A model generated the notes under the pieces. The model was given only the letters and a program-made list of their open reading frames with translations, made no database searches and was not told the origin of the DNA. From Hydractinia symbiolongicarpus (lineage: Eukaryota; Cnidaria; Hydrozoa; Anthoathecata; Hydractiniidae): DNA of 64,000 nt. The stretch lies in the NCBI RefSeq assembly GCF_029227915.1, contig NC_079886.1, forward strand, positions 13,821,001-13,885,000, read 5' to 3'. The position numbers were made by a program, and so were the translations under genes. Shown piece by piece: positions 61,701-64,000 of this stretch (the first letter of the stretch is position 1; the number at the start of each line of letters is the position of its first letter).

Positions 61701-64000
61701 CTTAGACCACTCTTAACTACGTGCACAGTCCTATAAAGACCGCAATACACCTTTTTGCAGTCCAATAAAGGCCGCACACGTAAATCACGCGGTTTTAGCT
61801 GCCTGCACCGGTTACCATTGGACTAGTCCTTCCAGTCTAAATGCACTACAATGTCCAAGTCGTTTTCATTAGCGCTGCTGCCTTACAACACTCTTAACTA
61901 CGTGCACAGTCCTATAAAGGCTGTAATATGGCCCTTTGCGGTTTAATAAAAGCCTCACACGTAAATCACGTGGTTCCATCTGCCTGCACAGGTTACCATT
62001 GGACTGTTCCTTACAGTCTCAATGTGCTACAGCGTCCCAAGTCGTTTTCAATACCGCCGTTGCTTTACAACACTGTTAACTGCGTGCACAGTCGCATAAA
62101 GGCTGTAATATGGCCTTTTGCAGTCTAATGAAGGCGTTGCAGGTAAATTACGTGGTTTCACCTGTCTGCGCAGGTTACCATTGGACTAATCCTTCCAGTC
62201 TCCATGCGCTACAACGTTCAAAGTGGTTTTCCTTAGCGCTGTTGCCTTAGAACTCTCTTAACTCCGTGCACAGTCCAATAAAAGGTGTAATGTAGCCTTT
62301 TGCAGTCTAATAAAAGCCTCACACGTAAATCACGTGGTTCCATCTGCCTGTGCACGTTACCATTGCACTATTCCTTCCAGTCTCAATGCACTACAACGTT
62401 CCAAGTGGTTTTCCTTAGCGCGGTGGCCTTAGACCACTCTTAGCTACGTGCACAGTCCTATAAAGACCGCAATACACCTTTTTGCAGTCCAATAAAGGCC
62501 GCACACGTAAATCACGCGGGTTCAGCTGCCTGCAGCGGTTACCATTGGACTTGTCGTACCAGTCTTAATGCGCTACCACGTCCCAAGTCGTTTTCAATAG
62601 CGCCGCTGTCTTACAACACTCTTAACTACGTGCACAGTCCTTTAAAGGCCGTAATATGGCCTTTTGCAGTCTAATAAAAACCTCGCACGTAAATCACGTG
62701 GTTTCACCTGCCTGCGCAGGTTACCATTGGACTGTTCCTTCAAGTGTCGATGCACTACAACGTTCCAAGTGGTTTTCCTTAACGCGGTGGCCTTAGACCA
62801 CTCTTAACTACGTGCACAGTCCTATAAAGACCGCAATACACCTTTTTGCAGTCCAATAAAGGCCGCACACGTAAATCACGCGGTTTTAGCTGCCTGCACC
62901 GGTTACCATTGGACTTGTCATTCCAGTCTTAATGCGCTACTACGTCCCAAGTCGTTTTCATTACCGCTGTTGCCTTAGAACACTCTTAACTACGTGCACA
63001 GTCATATAAAGGCTGTAATATGGCCTTTTGCAGTCTAATAAAAGCCTCGCACGAATATCACGTGGTTTCATCTGCCTGCGCAGGTTACCATTGGACTAGT
63101 CCTTCCAGTCTCGATGCACTACAACGTCCTAAGTCTTTTTCATTAGCGCCGTTGCTATACAACACTATTAACTGCGTGCACAGTCCTATAAAGACCGTAA
63201 CATACCCTTTTGCAGTCCATTAAAGGTCGCACACGTAAATCACGTGGTTCCATCTGCCTGCGCAGGTTACCATTGGACTAGTCCTTCCAGTCTCGATGCA
63301 CTACAACGTCCTAAGTCTTTTTCATTAGCGCCGTTGCTTTACAACACTATTAACTGCGTGCACAGTCCTATAAAGACCGTAACATACCCTTTTGCAGTCC
63401 ATTAAAGGTCGCACACGTAAATCACGTGGTTTCACCTGCCTGCGCAGGTTACCATTGGACTGTTCCTTCAAGTCTCCATGCACTACAACGTTCCAAGTGG
63501 TTTTCCCTAACGCGGTGGCCTTAGACCACTCTTAACTACGTGCACAGTCCTATAAAGACCGCAATACACCTTTTTGCAGTCCAATAAAGGCCGCACACGT
63601 AAATCACGCGGTTTTAGCTGCCTGCACCGGTTACCATTGGACTAGTCCTTCCAGTCTGAATGCGCTACAACGTCCCAAGTCGTTTTCATTAGCGCCATTG
63701 CATTAGAACACTCTTAACTACATGCACAGTCCTATAAAGGCTGTAATATGGCGTTTTGCAGTCTAATAAAAGCCTCACATGTAAATCACGTGGTTCCAAC
63801 TGCCTGTGCAGGCTACCATTGGACTATTCCTTACAGTCTCATCGTGCTACAGCGTCCCAAGTCGTTTTCAATACCGCCGTTGCTTTACAACACTGTTAAC
63901 TGCGTGCACAGTCCTATAAAGTCTGTAATATGGCCTTTTGCAGTCTAATAAAGGCGTTGCATGTAAATTACGTGGTTTCACCTGTCTGCGCAGGTTACCA
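58761..64000 (+). repeat. 44-mer super-repeat, copy 2 (cut by window end)
   Basis: Follows copy 1 with three monomers missing, reproduces its 6-mer pair (60,784-62,915), then departs near 62,916. From there 62,916-63,240 resembles the 52.4 kb and 56.1 kb monomers, and 63,430-64,000 matches 56,379-56,949 at a shift of 7,051. Sites such as CCTAAG/CCCAAG remain polymorphic between the copies. The unit continues beyond the window. Confidence 0.8.

Larger units (their letters stand above)
1..64000 (+). repeat. Satellite DNA array, ~182-bp monomer, head-to-tail
   Basis: The same ~182-bp unit recurs without interruption from the first to the last base, about 350 times. Landmarks such as AGTCTCAATGCGC, CTATAAAGGCTGTAATATGG, GTCTAATAAA and GCAGGTTACCATTGG return every 181-182 bp. 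All monomers I followed read in one direction; no inverted block was found. Both ends stop inside the array, so its true length is unknown. Monomers differ by substitutions and a few diagnostic indels (10-bp and 22-bp deletions, 2-bp insertion) and group into variant classes that recur in higher-order patterns. Architecture of this kind is known from centromeric and pericentromeric satellites of eukaryotes; the location in this genome is inferred. I do not recognise the family by name. Confidence 0.98.

Noticed and set aside
3191-63948. About seventy + strand open frames of 60-70 codons with near-identical peptides (MAFCSLIKASHVNHVV-type)
   Set aside because: They start at the same monomer position (ATGGCC or ATGACC, reference position 96) and stop about one monomer later in TCTAATAAA, with frame changing at each 182-bp step. 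Substitutions follow CpG positions and not codon positions, and no known domain is visible. They are by-products of the satellite.
1-64000. CRISPR array
   Set aside because: The repeat is contiguous: the whole 182 bp is related between units, with no short direct repeats separated by unique spacers.
1-64000. Transposon or retroelement insertions, rRNA/tRNA genes, telomeric repeats
   Set aside because: No interruption of the monomer pattern, no terminal repeats or target duplications, no conserved RNA gene blocks and no TTAGGG/TTTAGGG-type runs were seen.

Overview
The whole 64 kb window is one uninterrupted, head-to-tail satellite DNA array. A monomer of about 182 bp, taken here to start at the AGTCTCAATG motif at position 1, repeats roughly 350 times. 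It is always in the same orientation and runs off both ends of the window. I see no unique sequence, transposon, rRNA, tRNA, CRISPR or credible protein gene. Open reading frames of 60-166 codons recur once per monomer in a fixed phase and are a property of the repeat.

Host: a eukaryote, in heterochromatin that is probably centromeric or pericentromeric. I base this on the nucleosome-scale monomer, the pure tandem array and the multi-level higher-order repeats (HORs). I do not recognise the satellite family or species. Nearly every CpG in the monomer occurs as a CG/TG/CA triad between monomers, which suggests a genome with cytosine methylation (vertebrate, plant or other methylating lineage).

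Layout, with HOR boundaries good to about +/-30 bp. (i) 1-10,341: a 28-monomer HOR of 5,095 bp (copy 1 at 1-5,095; copy 2 from 5,096), with a 5-mer duplication at 7,086-8,663 and a dimeric zone at about 9,720-10,830. (ii) 10,342-17,755: a 21-mer/20-mer HOR pair (3,798 and 3,616 bp). (iii) 17,756-22,129: a 12-mer-offset copy, an 8-mer pair (1,455 bp) and a 3-mer pair (about 546 bp). (iv) 22,130-27,241: a 19-mer pair (3,455 bp) containing a 4-mer pair (728 bp). (v) About 25,935-37,240: a second large copy of the 2.9-10.4 kb region, with a third 28-mer HOR copy and several deletions, including one out-of-register junction at 31,780/31,781. (vi) 37,241-42,690: 16-mer/15-mer copies, a dimer duplication and a 5-mer pair. 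(vii) 42,687-50,945: relatives of the 10-19 kb region, and an almost identical 9-mer pair (1,638 bp) at 44,315-47,590. (viii) 50,801-64,000: a 44-mer super-repeat of 7,960 bp, the second copy cut by the window end, with nested 3-, 5- and 6-mer duplications.

Each typical monomer carries, in fixed order on the + strand, a CArG-box-like CC(A/T)6GG, an AATAAA hexamer, a CACGTG E-box in the context ATCACGTG, a second CANCTG E-box and a CCTGCGCAGG palindrome. These phased motifs, the CpG variation and the layered HOR history are the points most worth following up. Any role in chromosome segregation or transcription is inference.
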